Origin: an uncultured Caulobacter sp.
GTDB taxonomy: Bacteria; Pseudomonadota; Alphaproteobacteria; Caulobacterales; Caulobacteraceae
Assembly (NCBI GenBank): GCA_937925635.1
Contig: CALALX010000104.1
Span: 1-50,632 of the forward strand
DNA: 50,632 bases
Reading direction: 5' to 3'
The notes below the pieces were generated by a model that did no database searches, was not told the DNA's origin, and saw nothing but the letters and a program-made list of their open reading frames with translations. Of this stretch, positions 39,605 through 48,631 are shown in pieces; position 1 is the stretch's first letter; the number at the start of each line of letters is the position of its first letter. The translations under genes and the position numbers were made by a program.

Positions 39605-41514
39605 TGCACGCCAATCTGCTGATGCAGGCGGTCGTCTATCTGGCCGCCAGCGTCGTGTCGGTGCCAATCGCCAAGCGGCTGGGGCTGGGCTCGGTGCTTG
39701 GCTACCTGATCGCCGGAGCGGTCGTCGGCCCCTACGCCCTGTCGCTGGTCGGGGCGCAGGAGGACGTCATGGCCTTCGCCGAGTTCGGCGTGGTCATCCT
39801 GCTGTTCCTGATCGGCCTGGAAGTCCGCCCGGCGCTGCTGTGGTCGATGCGCAAGACCATCTTCGGCCTCGGCGGGGCGCAGGTGGTCGCCACAGCCGCC
39901 GCGATCGCGGCCGTCAGCATCGCCCTTGGTCTGGAGTGGAAGACCGCCGTCGCCGTCGGCTTTGTCCTGGCCATGTCGTCGACCGCCATCGTGCTGCAGA
40001 CCCTCGACGAGAAGGGGTTGCGGCAGGGACCGGTGGGTCGCGCCGCCTTCGGGGTGCTCCTGCTGCAGGATCTGTCGATCATCCCGCTGTTCGCGCTGCT
40101 GCCCCTGCTGGCCGTGGCGCCGGTGCGGCTGACGTCCGAGACGGCCCATTCCGCGAGCCTGATCGCCGACCTGCCCGCCTGGCTGCAGACCCTGGCGGTG
40201 CTCGGCGCCGTGGCGGCGGTGATCGGCGTGGGCCGCTACGCCATTCAGCCGCTGTTCCGCTACATCGCCCAGGCGCGGCTGCGCGAGATCTTCACGGCCA
40301 CCGCCCTGCTGATCGTGGTGGGGGTCGCCGTTCTGATGCAGAGCGTCGGCCTGTCGCCCGCCCTCGGCGCCTTCCTGGCCGGCGTGGTGCTGGCCGAAAG
40401 CGAGTTCCGGCGCGAGCTGGAGACTGACATCGAGCCTTTCCGCGGCCTGCTGCTGGGCCTGTTCTTCATCACGGTCGGCGCCAGTATCGATTTCGCCCTG
40501 GTCCTGCGACAGCCGCTGATGCTGATTGGGCTGGTGCTGGGCCTGATGACGCTGAAGTTCGTGGTCATGTTCGGCCTTGCCTTGATCGGCGGCGCCACCG
40601 CCCGCGCCGCGACCGCCGTTGCCGTGGCCCTGGCCCAAGGCGGCGAGTTCGCCTTCGTGCTGCTGACCTTCACGGTCGGGGCAGGCGTGATCGAACCCGA
40701 CCTCGCCGCCCTGCTCACCGCCGCCGTCGCCCTGTCGATGGCGCTGACGCCGCTGGCCATGCTGGGCTTCGAGAAGACGGCGACCCTGATGGACGCCGCC
40801 CTCCCGGACGTCTCGACCGCCGAGCCGCAGTTCGAGGCGGACGACGCCGAGCCGGACATTATCATCGCCGGCTTCGGGCGCTTCGGGCAGATCACCGGCC
40901 GCCTGCTGCAGGCCAACGGCTTCCGGTCCACGGTGCTGGACGCGGACATCGAGCAGATCGACCTGCTCCGCCGCTTCGGCCGCCGCGTGCACTATGGCGA
41001 CGCCACCCGCATGGATCTGCTGCGGGCCGCCGGCGCTGACCGGGCCAGGATGCTGATCGTGGCCCTGGACGACCAGGAGAAGACCACCGAACTGGTCGAG
41101 CGGGCCCGCCAGGCCTTCCCCGACCTGACCATTATCGCCCGCGCCTTCGACCGTCGCCATGCCTACGACCTGCTGGCCAACGGGGCGGACGCGGTCGAAC
41201 GCGAGACGTTCGAGTCGGCGCTGTCGATGGGCGTGACCGCCCTGCGCTCGCTCGGCTTCCGGGCGCACCGCGCGCAAAGGGCGGCCGACTACTTCCGACG
41301 CCATGACCGTCGCACATTCGAGGAGCTGCGGCCGAAGTGGGGGCAGACGGAAGCCTACATGTTGGCCTCGCGCGACGCCGCCCAGACCATGGACCGGCTG
41401 CTCGCCGCCGACCTGGAACGCATGCGCCCCGGCGCCTCCGACGGCTGGGATCCCTCCGGCCGCGACGAGGACCAGCGCGAGGAGGTCGACGGCGGACCGG
41501 CCCGCGCCGATTGA
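39604..41514 (+). CDS. Glutathione-regulated-type K+/H+ antiporter (KefB/KefC)
   Basis: This 636-residue inner-membrane protein has about a dozen hydrophobic segments (residues 5-385) with CPA2 motifs: LGSVLGYLIAGAVVGPYAL, FGVVILLFLIGLEVRP, MSSTAIVLQTLDE, FGVLLLQDLSIIPLF. A KTN/TrkA-N domain begins at about residue 418 (DIIIAGFGRFGQITGRLLQ, GxGxxG). A charged C-terminal tail follows. Coupling to the KefF-like gene fits a Kef potassium-efflux system that protects against electrophiles by acidifying the cell. The family was defined in Enterobacteria, and the gating ligand here is assumed, not shown. Confidence 0.92.
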   Translation: MHANLLMQAVVYLAASVVSVPIAKRLGLGSVLGYLIAGAVVGPYALSLVGAQEDVMAFAEFGVVILLFLIGLEVRPALLWSMRKTIFGLGGAQVVATAAAIAAVSIALGLEWKTAVAVGFVLAMSSTAIVLQTLDEKGLRQGPVGRAAFGVLLLQDLSIIPLFALLPLLAVAPVRLTSETAHSASLIADLPAWLQTLAVLGAVAAVIGVGRYAIQPLFRYIAQARLREIFTATALLIVVGVAVLMQSVGLSPALGAFLAGVVLAESEFRRELETDIEPFRGLLLGLFFITVGASIDFALVLRQPLMLIGLVLGLMTLKFVVMFGLALIGGATARAATAVAVALAQGGEFAFVLLTFTVGAGVIEPDLAALLTAAVALSMALTPLAMLGFEKTATLMDAALPDVSTAEPQFEADDAEPDIIIAGFGRFGQITGRLLQANGFRSTVLDADIEQIDLLRRFGRRVHYGDATRMDLLRAAGADRARMLIVALDDQEKTTELVERARQAFPDLTIIARAFDRRHAYDLLANGADAVERETFESALSMGVTALRSLGFRAHRAQRAADYFRRHDRRTFEELRPKWGQTEAYMLASRDAAQTMDRLLAADLERMRPGASDGWDPSGRDEDQREEVDGGPARAD

Positions 41515-41560
41515 TCCATGTCAGGGTGCGCGAGCGCCTCACCGGGTGTAAAAGGCCGCC

Positions 41561-42511
41561 ATGACCGACACCACCCTGACCAAGTCCGCGATCGAGCCTG
41601 TTTCGTTCGCGCTCTACGAAGCCGACTTCGAACGCTTCTCGAAAGCCCTCGGCGACAGCTTCCGGCGCTACGGCTTCGCCGTCATTTCCGACTACGACAT
41701 GGAACAGTCGCGGATCGACAGCGCGATCGACGCGGCCAAGCGGTTCTTCGCCCTGCCCGAAGAGGTCAAGAAACAGTACGCGGTCGGCAAGGGCGGCCAG
41801 CGCGGCTACATTCCCTTCGGCATCGAAACGGCCAAGGGCGCCACGCACCACGACCTGAAGGAATTCTGGCACATGGGCCGCGACCTGCCGCCCGGCCACC
41901 GCTACGAGCCCTCGATGCCGCCGAACGTCTGGCCGGCGGAGACGCCCGACTTCCGCGACAGGATCTCCTGGCTCTATGGCGCGCTCGACCGCATGGGCGT
42001 GAAAGTCCTGCAGGCCATCGCCCACTATCTGAACCTGCCGCGTCACCAGTTCGACGAGGCCGTCCGGGAAGGCAACAGCGTTCTGCGCCTGCTGCACTAT
42101 CCGCCCATTCCGAAGGACGCGACCGGGGTGCGCGCCGGGGCGCACGGCGACATCAACGCCATCACGCTGCTTCTCGGCGCCGAAGAGGGGGGGTTGGAAG
42201 TTCTCGATCGCGATGGGGAGTGGCTGGCGATCAATCCGCCGCCGGGCTGCCTGGTGATCAACATCGGCGACATGCTGGAGCGGGCCACGAACGACGTGTT
42301 GCCTTCAACCGTGCACCGGGTGGTCAATCCGCCGCCAGAGCGGCGGGGCTTCGCGCGGTACTCGACGCCCTTCTTCCTGCACTTCGCGCCGGACTACGAG
42401 ATCAAGACCTTGCCCGGCTGCGCCACGGCGGACAATCCGGACCGCTATCCGGAGTCGATCACGGCCGACGAGTTCCTGATGCAGCGCCTGCGCGAGATCA
42501 AGCTGCTCTAG
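41561..42511 (+). CDS. Isopenicillin N synthase-family 2OG-Fe(II) oxygenase
   Basis: This 316-residue non-haem iron oxygenase has a DIOX_N-like N-terminal region (GFAVISDYDM) and a double-stranded beta-helix core. The iron ligands are H195 and D197 (AHGDIN) and H252 (STVHRV). The 2-oxoglutarate-binding Arg-x-Ser is RYSTPFFLH near residue 265. It most resembles the YgfF/GA-oxidase-like soluble oxygenases whose substrates are mostly unassigned. There is no biosynthetic cluster around it. A beta-lactam role is not implied by the family name. Confidence 0.88.
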   Translation: MTDTTLTKSAIEPVSFALYEADFERFSKALGDSFRRYGFAVISDYDMEQSRIDSAIDAAKRFFALPEEVKKQYAVGKGGQRGYIPFGIETAKGATHHDLKEFWHMGRDLPPGHRYEPSMPPNVWPAETPDFRDRISWLYGALDRMGVKVLQAIAHYLNLPRHQFDEAVREGNSVLRLLHYPPIPKDATGVRAGAHGDINAITLLLGAEEGGLEVLDRDGEWLAINPPPGCLVINIGDMLERATNDVLPSTVHRVVNPPPERRGFARYSTPFFLHFAPDYEIKTLPGCATADNPDRYPESITADEFLMQRLREIKLL

Positions 42512-42536
42512 GGTTGAGGGCCGCACCGTCCGCGCA

Positions 42537-42547
42537 CGTTAAATTAA
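42537..42547. promoter_or_regulatory. Short AT-rich palindrome upstream of the hybrid kinase
   Basis: GTTAA-A-TTAAC is a perfect 11-base palindrome 53 bases before the kinase ATG, conspicuous in this GC-rich DNA. The halves resemble CtrA half-sites (TTAA) but at the wrong spacing (one base, not seven). Confidence 0.3.
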
Positions 42548-42599
42548 CTACGCGCCGACCAGAGTTCTTCCGAACGACAAGAGTCCGGGGGAGACCAGG

Positions 42600-45047
42600 A
42601 TGGCGCCGTCCGCGCCCGAGAACGCCGAGGCCCGGCGCGTCGCCGCCTTGCGCACGCTCGATCTGGTCGCCCTGCGGCCGGTGATCGACCGGGTGACCCG
42701 GCTGGCCCGCAGCGCCGCCGACGCCCCCTACGCCTATGTGACCCTGGTCGATGATGATCGTGTCTGGCTGTCCGGCTTCGACGGCGTGCCCGAGCACTAC
42801 GGCGACATCGCCAAGTCCTCCACCGCCCGCACCCTGCACGGGGAAGCTGTCTGGCAGGAAGATCTCCGGGAGGTCTGGCCCGATCACCCCTGGGTCGCCG
42901 GGCCGCCCTATGCCCGCTTCTACGTCAACGCCCTGATCGAACTGTCCGACGGCCTGCGCATGGGCGCTCTGTGCGTGGGCGGCGTCGAGCCACGCAAGCG
43001 CGATGATCGAGTCATGGCCGATCTCGCCGACCTCGCCGCGCTGCTGGCGGAAGCGATCGAACGCCTGCAGGCGACCCGCGCGGCGGAGTTGGCGGTCAAG
43101 GAGGCGCGCGCCGCAACCCAGCTCAAGGACGCCATCATGCGCGCCTCGCCGGTCTCGCTAGGCGTGACCGATCGGGATCTGCGCTACCTCTATGTCAATG
43201 AGCAGTGGGTCGCCGAAAAGGGCGTTCCGGCGGACGAGGCTTTGGGTCGGTCCATGGCGGACCTGTTTCCCGCCTCCTTTCCCGTGCTGTCCGAGGCCTG
43301 CGAAGCCTGCCTCGCGGGCGAAATCCAGGTGACCGAGCGGATGCTGGTGCCCAGCCTCCGGACGAGAGATCGCTGGCTGCGCGGCGCCCTCTGCCCCTGG
43401 TACGACGAAAACGGCGAAATCGGCGGCATGGTGTCAATGACGCACGATGTCAGCGATGTCGTCGAGGCGTTGGAGACCGCGCAGCGCTCCGGCAAGCGGC
43501 TGGCGCTCGCCCTCGAGATCGCCGAGGTTCTGGTCTACGAAGTAAACTATCGCACGAAGACGATGACCGTCGACGGCGCGGAAGACACCTTCTTCGGCGG
43601 CGCCCTGTCCTACGAGGACGTCTATCGTGACATGTGGATCACGGTGCACCCGGAGGACCGGCCCGCCGCCCAGGCCGAGTGGGAGCGTCATCTGCGGGAC
43701 GGGACGCCGTTCCGCACCGAGTATCGCATGAACCCCCCGGACGGCCGGGAGGTCTGGGCCTTCTCGGCGGCGGAACTGATCTATGGCGAGAACGGCCGCA
43801 TCGACGGCGTGCTCGGCGTCCTCAAGAACATCACGGCTCGCAAGCAGTCCGAGGCCGCGGTGATGCGGGCCCGCGACGCCGCGGAGGCGGCCAACCGCGC
43901 CAAGAGCGAGTTCCTCGCCAACATGAGCCATGAGATCCGGACGCCGCTCAACGGCGTGATGGGCGTGGCCTCCGCGCTCTCCCGTTCCGGTCTCGACCAT
44001 GCGCAGGCCGACATGGTCGCGCTTATCGAGACATCGGCTCAGACGCTGGAAGCGATCCTCACGGACGTCCTTGATCTGGCCCGGGTGGAATCCGGCCGCC
44101 TGGAGCTGAAGGCCGAACCTTTCGATCTGGAGGGCTGTCTTCGCCAGGCCGCCGCGCTCTTCCAGCCGACCGCCCAGGCCAAGGGCCTGGAGTTCGCCGT
44201 CGACATCGAGCCGGAGGCGCGCGGCGCCTTCGTCGGCGACGTCGTCCGGGTGCGCCAGATCATCTGCAATCTACTGTCCAACGCCGTGAAGTTCACCGGC
44301 CGCGGCGGGATCACCCTGCGGGCGTCGGCGCGCCCGGAGGCCAACGACCGGTCCCGGCTGACCCTGAGCATAAGCGATACCGGCATCGGCTTCTCGCCCG
44401 AGGTGAAGGCCCGGCTGTTCGAACGCTTCGAGCAGGCCGACGGCTCGATCACCCGGCGCTATGGCGGCACCGGCCTGGGCTTGGCCATCTCGCGCGCGCT
44501 CGCCGAGGCCATGGGCGGAGCCCTGGATGCGGACGCGACCCCGGGCCAGGGCGCGACCTTCACGCTCGACCTGTCCCTGGCCCGTGCCGACGCTCCTGCC
44601 GTCGCCGCGTGCCCGGCCGCGCAGGAATCGCTGGAGGCCGAACGCGAGCCGCGCGTGCTGCTGGCCGAGGACCACGCCATCAATCGCAAGGTCGTCGAGT
44701 TGTTGCTGGGCCAGGTCGGCGTCGACCTGACCTGCGTTGAAAATGGCGCGGAAGCGGTCGCCGCCGCCGCCGAGGCGACCTTCGACCTGATCCTCATGGA
44801 CATGCAGATGCCGGTCATGGACGGCCTCACCGCCATTCGCGGCATTCGTCAGGACGAGCGCGCCCGGCGCGCGCCGCGCACGCCGATCTGGGCGCTGTCC
44901 GCCAACGCCCTGCCCGAGCATGTCGAGGCCTCCATGGCCGCCGGGGCCGACGGCCACCTGACCAAGCCGATCTCCGGCATGGCCCTGATCGAGGTGCTCA
45001 TGCGGGCCTGCGAACAGGTCGACGCTCGCGAACGCGCGGCGGGTTAG
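42600..45047 (+). CDS. Hybrid sensor histidine kinase/response regulator (GAF-PAS-PAS-HisKA-HATPase-REC)
   Basis: This 815-residue soluble kinase lacks transmembrane segments. Domain order is: N-terminal GAF (about residues 15-160: VTLVDDDRVWLSGFDG, TLHGEAVWQEDL, LRMGALCVGG), PAS 1 (about 175-300), PAS/PAC 2 (about 305-425, YRMNPPDGREVWAFSAAELIY), HisKA with H444 (MSHEIRTPLNG), HATPase (NLLSNAVKF, DTGIGFS, GGTGLGLAIS), and a C-terminal REC with phospho-acceptor D734 (LILMDMQMP). GGGGGAG lies before the ATG. The REC output is internal, and no separate regulator or Hpt gene lies next door, so it is an orphan kinase that would need a phosphotransfer partner elsewhere. The GAF resembles those sensing redox or nucleotides, but no ligand can be assigned. 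Confidence 0.9.
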   Translation: MAPSAPENAEARRVAALRTLDLVALRPVIDRVTRLARSAADAPYAYVTLVDDDRVWLSGFDGVPEHYGDIAKSSTARTLHGEAVWQEDLREVWPDHPWVAGPPYARFYVNALIELSDGLRMGALCVGGVEPRKRDDRVMADLADLAALLAEAIERLQATRAAELAVKEARAATQLKDAIMRASPVSLGVTDRDLRYLYVNEQWVAEKGVPADEALGRSMADLFPASFPVLSEACEACLAGEIQVTERMLVPSLRTRDRWLRGALCPWYDENGEIGGMVSMTHDVSDVVEALETAQRSGKRLALALEIAEVLVYEVNYRTKTMTVDGAEDTFFGGALSYEDVYRDMWITVHPEDRPAAQAEWERHLRDGTPFRTEYRMNPPDGREVWAFSAAELIYGENGRIDGVLGVLKNITARKQSEAAVMRARDAAEAANRAKSEFLANMSHEIRTPLNGVMGVASALSRSGLDHAQADMVALIETSAQTLEAILTDVLDLARVESGRLELKAEPFDLEGCLRQAAALFQPTAQAKGLEFAVDIEPEARGAFVGDVVRVRQIICNLLSNAVKFTGRGGITLRASARPEANDRSRLTLSISDTGIGFSPEVKARLFERFEQADGSITRRYGGTGLGLAISRALAEAMGGALDADATPGQGATFTLDLSLARADAPAVAACPAAQESLEAEREPRVLLAEDHAINRKVVELLLGQVGVDLTCVENGAEAVAAAAEATFDLILMDMQMPVMDGLTAIRGIRQDERARRAPRTPIWALSANALPEHVEASMAAGADGHLTKPISGMALIEVLMRACEQVDARERAAG

Positions 45048-45111
45048 GCTTTACCCCGCGCCCCGCTCGTTCCGACCAACGCCGGCGAACGGATCGCTGC
45101 GGCGGCTTCGC

Positions 45112-46938
45112 CTACTTCGAAAGCCTGAGCTTCAGGATGTCCTTGCCGATGGCGGCGAAGGCGTCCTTCAGAGCCCCGCCGCCTGACGGCAGATAGACAT
45201 GGTCGCTGCTGGTCGCGCACTTCTTGATGAAGTTCTCGGCGGTGGCGTTGCCGCCCAGCTCAAATCCCACCGTGTAGACCACGACGCCTTCAGCCTTCAT
45301 GGCGGCGCACTGGGCGAGGGCCTGGGTCGTGCCGTCGCCGTTCGTGGCGTTGCAGTTGATCCGCTCGGAGTAGCCGCTGCTCTGGGAGTCGTTGCTCAGA
45401 ACGCCGTTGCAGTACTCGCTGTTGAATTCGCCGTCGGTCATCATGATCACGACCTTCAGCAGGTCGGGCTTGGTGTAGGCGGCGGGCTGGCTGGCGGTCG
45501 GCCACAGGTAGGCGAAGTTCGGGTCGATCATGTACCAGCCCCAGGCTGTTCCGATCTGGCCTGCCGTGGACCCGTTGGCCGTATAGGCGTTGATCGCGGC
45601 CTTCAGGTCCGTCTTGCTTGTCGACAGCGGCATGATCGTCGCTGAAGGGCACCCGTCGGGGTCGTCCATGTAGACCCGGCCGACCGGCGCCGTACTGGGC
45701 GCGGTGTTGGTGTAGGCCGACGTCCCGATGCGTTCGGAAACGCAGGTCGTGATCTCGTGGATCCGCGTGTAGCCGTACCTGTCGGTGAACCTGTAGTACT
45801 GGCACCCGGCGACCAGGCAATAGGCCGTTCCACCCGACGTGTAGTCGTCATAGGACGGTCCTGACGTTCCCGACAGCGAGAAGGTGTTGGTCGACGCGTT
45901 GGCGACGGTGAAGACCTCGTCGTTGAGGTCGGTCATGCCCTTGACGCCAAGAATGTAGACCAGGTCGCCGTCATTGTAGCCATGACCGTTGGCCGTGATG
46001 ACAATCCCGCAATCGGAGACCTGGCACTTCCGGATCGTGCCGCCGGAGTTGTAGTTGTTCCAATAGGAACTGTTCACGCCGGAGAGGCGGAAGGTGTTCT
46101 TCGCCTTGTTCGCCACCGTGTAGTATTGGTTATTGACTTGGTACATGCCGTTGACGCCGGTGATGTAGACGACGTCGCCGTTCTGGAAGCCGTGATTGCT
46201 CGACGTGACGGTGGTGGTCGAGCCCTTGGTGATCTTGGTGATCGATTTCGACGCTCCCGTCGTCCACGAGGCATCGGTGATGGTCTTGGTGCCGATGACC
46301 GCGCCGCGCGCGCCATCCGCATAGCTGCCGGCGTTCAGGGCGACCGAGAACGGCGCCAGGGCGACCTTGGAGTAGTAGGGAGTCTGGACATCCTGGACGA
46401 CCATGTCGATCAGGCTATTGGCCGCCGACTTCAGGTCCGTCAGCTTCTGTCCCTTCATCGAGCCGGTGACATCCAGCACCATCGACACTTCGAGGTTGGT
46501 GGAAACCCGGGTCGCCTCAGCGAGCGCGCCGACGCTCATGTCGCCGCCGAGCCAGAGGTTGGAGATGTAGGGACTGACCGCGGCGGACGCGGTCCCCTTC
46601 ACGACGCTGCCCACGATCTTGAAGGTCGAGCCCGTCAGCGTGGCGTCGCTCATGCCGGTGAGCTGCGCGGCCAGGGCCGCCGAGCCGATGGCCTGGGCCT
46701 CGGTGTCGGTGGTCGCCGTCGAGCGGGCGACCAGCAGGGTGGCGGCGTCGAGGGCGTCCTGCAGGTGCCGCTTCTCGACGCTGGCGCGGTTGATGTCGAC
46801 CAGGGCGAAGGAGAGCACCGCCAGGGGCAGCGCCATCACGGCGAACCAGATGGCGACCGCGCCGCCGCGGGCCCGGGCGAAGCGCGAGAGGAAGCCGGCG
46901 GCTCCCCGCGAGGAGCCCGTCGAGCGATGGCGGTTCAT
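45112..46938 (-). CDS. TadG-like vWA protein with two FCCH-like repeats
   Basis: This 608-residue protein has a TadE/TadG-like N-terminal membrane segment (residues 27-48, FARARGGAVAIWFAVMALPLA) then a von Willebrand A domain. The MIDAS has DVTGSM (156-161), with TDGEF (501-505) further on. It differs from its neighbour by about 150 extra residues within the domain, comprising two tandem repeats (233-301 and 311-371). Each has the pattern TVTSSNHGFQNGDVVYITGV...YTVANKAKNTFRLSG...NSGGT, matching the FCCH-type repeat often seen in phage tail and extracellular proteins. The vWA region is followed by conserved cysteines. Such proteins associate with Flp/Tad pili or surface attachment, but no other tad genes are in view. 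Confidence 0.8.
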   Translation of the reverse strand: MNRHRSTGSSRGAAGFLSRFARARGGAVAIWFAVMALPLAVLSFALVDINRASVEKRHLQDALDAATLLVARSTATTDTEAQAIGSAALAAQLTGMSDATLTGSTFKIVGSVVKGTASAAVSPYISNLWLGGDMSVGALAEATRVSTNLEVSMVLDVTGSMKGQKLTDLKSAANSLIDMVVQDVQTPYYSKVALAPFSVALNAGSYADGARGAVIGTKTITDASWTTGASKSITKITKGSTTTVTSSNHGFQNGDVVYITGVNGMYQVNNQYYTVANKAKNTFRLSGVNSSYWNNYNSGGTIRKCQVSDCGIVITANGHGYNDGDLVYILGVKGMTDLNDEVFTVANASTNTFSLSGTSGPSYDDYTSGGTAYCLVAGCQYYRFTDRYGYTRIHEITTCVSERIGTSAYTNTAPSTAPVGRVYMDDPDGCPSATIMPLSTSKTDLKAAINAYTANGSTAGQIGTAWGWYMIDPNFAYLWPTASQPAAYTKPDLLKVVIMMTDGEFNSEYCNGVLSNDSQSSGYSERINCNATNGDGTTQALAQCAAMKAEGVVVYTVGFELGGNATAENFIKKCATSSDHVYLPSGGGALKDAFAAIGKDILKLRLSK

Positions 46939-47030
46939 GAGTCCGAAACCCCGATTGAACCGGCAGTCTCGCGCGCGAGGGTAAGAAAACCCCCAACGCG
47001 CTTGGTGAACGCGCGATTACCGCCGCCGCG

Positions 47031-48392
47031 CTACCTGGACAGCCGCAGCGCGTTGATGTCCTGGCCGATCTCCTTGAAGGCCTTCTTCAGGTCGGTTCCC
47101 GAGTCCGGCAGGTAGACGTGCTCGGCGGAGGTGGCGCATTCCTCCATGATGTTCTCGGCCGCGGCGTTGCCGCCGAGGTCGAAGCCGACGGTGTAGATGA
47201 CGACGCCCTTGGCCTTCATGGCGTCGCACAGGGCTTCGGCCTGGACGAAGGCGTCGCCGTTCGGGGCGTTGCAGTTGATGTGGGTCGACGACGAGCCGGA
47301 GCCCGAGGCGGCGTCGCGGCTGATCACGCCGTTGCAGTAGGTCGTGTTGAACTCGCCGTCGGTCATCAGGACCACGACCTTCAGCAGGTCCTTGGCCCCG
47401 TACGCGGCGGGTCTGTTGGTCTCGGCGGGCCACAGGTAGCCCCAGTTGGGCGAGACGAGATACCAGCTCCAGGCGAGACCGATGTGACCGGCCGTCGAGC
47501 CGGACGCCGTATAGGTGTCGATACTGGCCTTCAGGCTGGCCTTGTCGCTCGACAGAGGCACGATGGTCGCGCCCAGGCAGGGGTTGCCGCTGTTGGGATA
47601 GTTGCGGCCGACGGGCGCCGTCGAAGGCGCTGTGTCGGTGTAGGCCTCGCCGCCCGTGCGCTCGCTGACGCAATTGCTGATCGTGTTGGTCCGGCTGCCC
47701 CCGGCGGCCGTCGTGAAGGTGAACTTGTTGCACCCCGGGGTGGTGCAGGTCCCGCTGGTGACGGCGCCGCGGACACTCGCGGCGTAGCCGCCGACGTTGA
47801 CCCCCATCGAGTAGGGCGCCAGCGCCACCCGCGTGTAGTAGGGCGACTGCTGGGTCTGGACGACAATGTCGACCAGCTCCTTCGCCGCGGTGCGCAGGTC
47901 GGCGATCTTGCTTCCGCCCATCGAACCCGTGACGTCGAGCGCCAGGGCGACCTCGATGTTCTTGGACGCCCGGACAACTTCGGTGCTGGCGCTCATCTCC
48001 AGGTCGCCGTCATGCCAAAGCCCGGCGATATAAGGCGTCGTCGCGGCCGTGGCGGTCGCCACGATGGTGTTGTCGACGATCGTGAAGCTGGACGACTTCA
48101 GGGTCGCGCGCGCGCCCACCAGATCGACGGCCAGCACATCCTCGCCGATGGCCTGCACGCCGGCGTCAGTGGTGGCCGTTGACCGCGCCGCCGCGAGGGC
48201 CGCGGCGTCCAGAGCGTCCTGGAGGTGCCCCTTGGCCGCCGACGCCCGACTGACATCGATCATGCCGAAGACGGTGACCGTCAACGGAACCGCCATCAAC
48301 GCGAACTGGATTGCAGCCGCAGCGCCGTCGTCCTTGCGGAACGTACGCGCGAAATCGATCATCCATTGAAGGATGCGACGCCCGGTCATCAT
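47031..48392 (-). CDS. TadG-like vWA protein (short paralogue)
   Basis: This 453-residue protein lies just upstream of, and on the same strand as, its larger paralogue. A TadE/G-like start (KDDGAAAAIQFALMAVPLTVTVFGMIDVSRASAAKGHLQDALDAAAL) gives one membrane anchor, then a vWA domain with DVTGSM and MTDGEF. The C-terminal ~200 residues align nearly end to end with the paralogue (NTAPSTAPVG/DTAPSTAPVG, SGSTAGHIGLAWSWYLVSPNWGYLWP, VYLPDSGTDLKKAF). It lacks the FCCH-like insert. I take the ATG at 48392 (two ATGs in tandem) rather than the far longer in-frame extension, which begins in sequence with no family similarity. Probably the parent of a tandem duplication. Confidence 0.82.
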   Translation of the reverse strand: MMTGRRILQWMIDFARTFRKDDGAAAAIQFALMAVPLTVTVFGMIDVSRASAAKGHLQDALDAAALAAARSTATTDAGVQAIGEDVLAVDLVGARATLKSSSFTIVDNTIVATATAATTPYIAGLWHDGDLEMSASTEVVRASKNIEVALALDVTGSMGGSKIADLRTAAKELVDIVVQTQQSPYYTRVALAPYSMGVNVGGYAASVRGAVTSGTCTTPGCNKFTFTTAAGGSRTNTISNCVSERTGGEAYTDTAPSTAPVGRNYPNSGNPCLGATIVPLSSDKASLKASIDTYTASGSTAGHIGLAWSWYLVSPNWGYLWPAETNRPAAYGAKDLLKVVVLMTDGEFNTTYCNGVISRDAASGSGSSSTHINCNAPNGDAFVQAEALCDAMKAKGVVIYTVGFDLGGNAAAENIMEECATSAEHVYLPDSGTDLKKAFKEIGQDINALRLSR

Positions 48393-48577
48393 GGCCCCAC
48401 CTGTTCCCGACTTGAATTGACGAACAGGACGGCAGACTAGGCCGGGCACGGTAAACGGTACGGCCACAGGAAAGGGTGAAAGTCCGGACACCATGATGTC
48501 GACGCCGCGCCCGGGTCGCGAAGAGCTCGTGAGCCACGCAGCGTTCCGGCGCCGCATGCCGGGCCGGAACAGACGAA

Positions 48578-48603
48578 GGGCGGGAAGCTCGCGCCTCCCG
48601 CCC
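48578..48603 (-). terminator. Weak terminator-like hairpin after the M2 peptidase gene
   Basis: GGGCGGG (48578-48584) and CCCGCCC (48597-48603) form a GC stem 29 bases beyond the stop. The minus-strand tail TTCGTC has few U's, so intrinsic activity is doubtful. Confidence 0.35.
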
Positions 48604-48631
48604 CCGGGCCTCCGGCTCTGCGGGCGTCAGC

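Noticed and set aside
39412..41304. 630-codon minus-strand frame opposite the Kef pair
   Set aside because: Rich in Arg/Gln/Gly/His, no family motif; a shadow of the antiporter.
42537..42547. CtrA-binding site before the hybrid kinase
   Set aside because: CtrA sites need TTAA-N7-TTAA; here the halves are one base apart.
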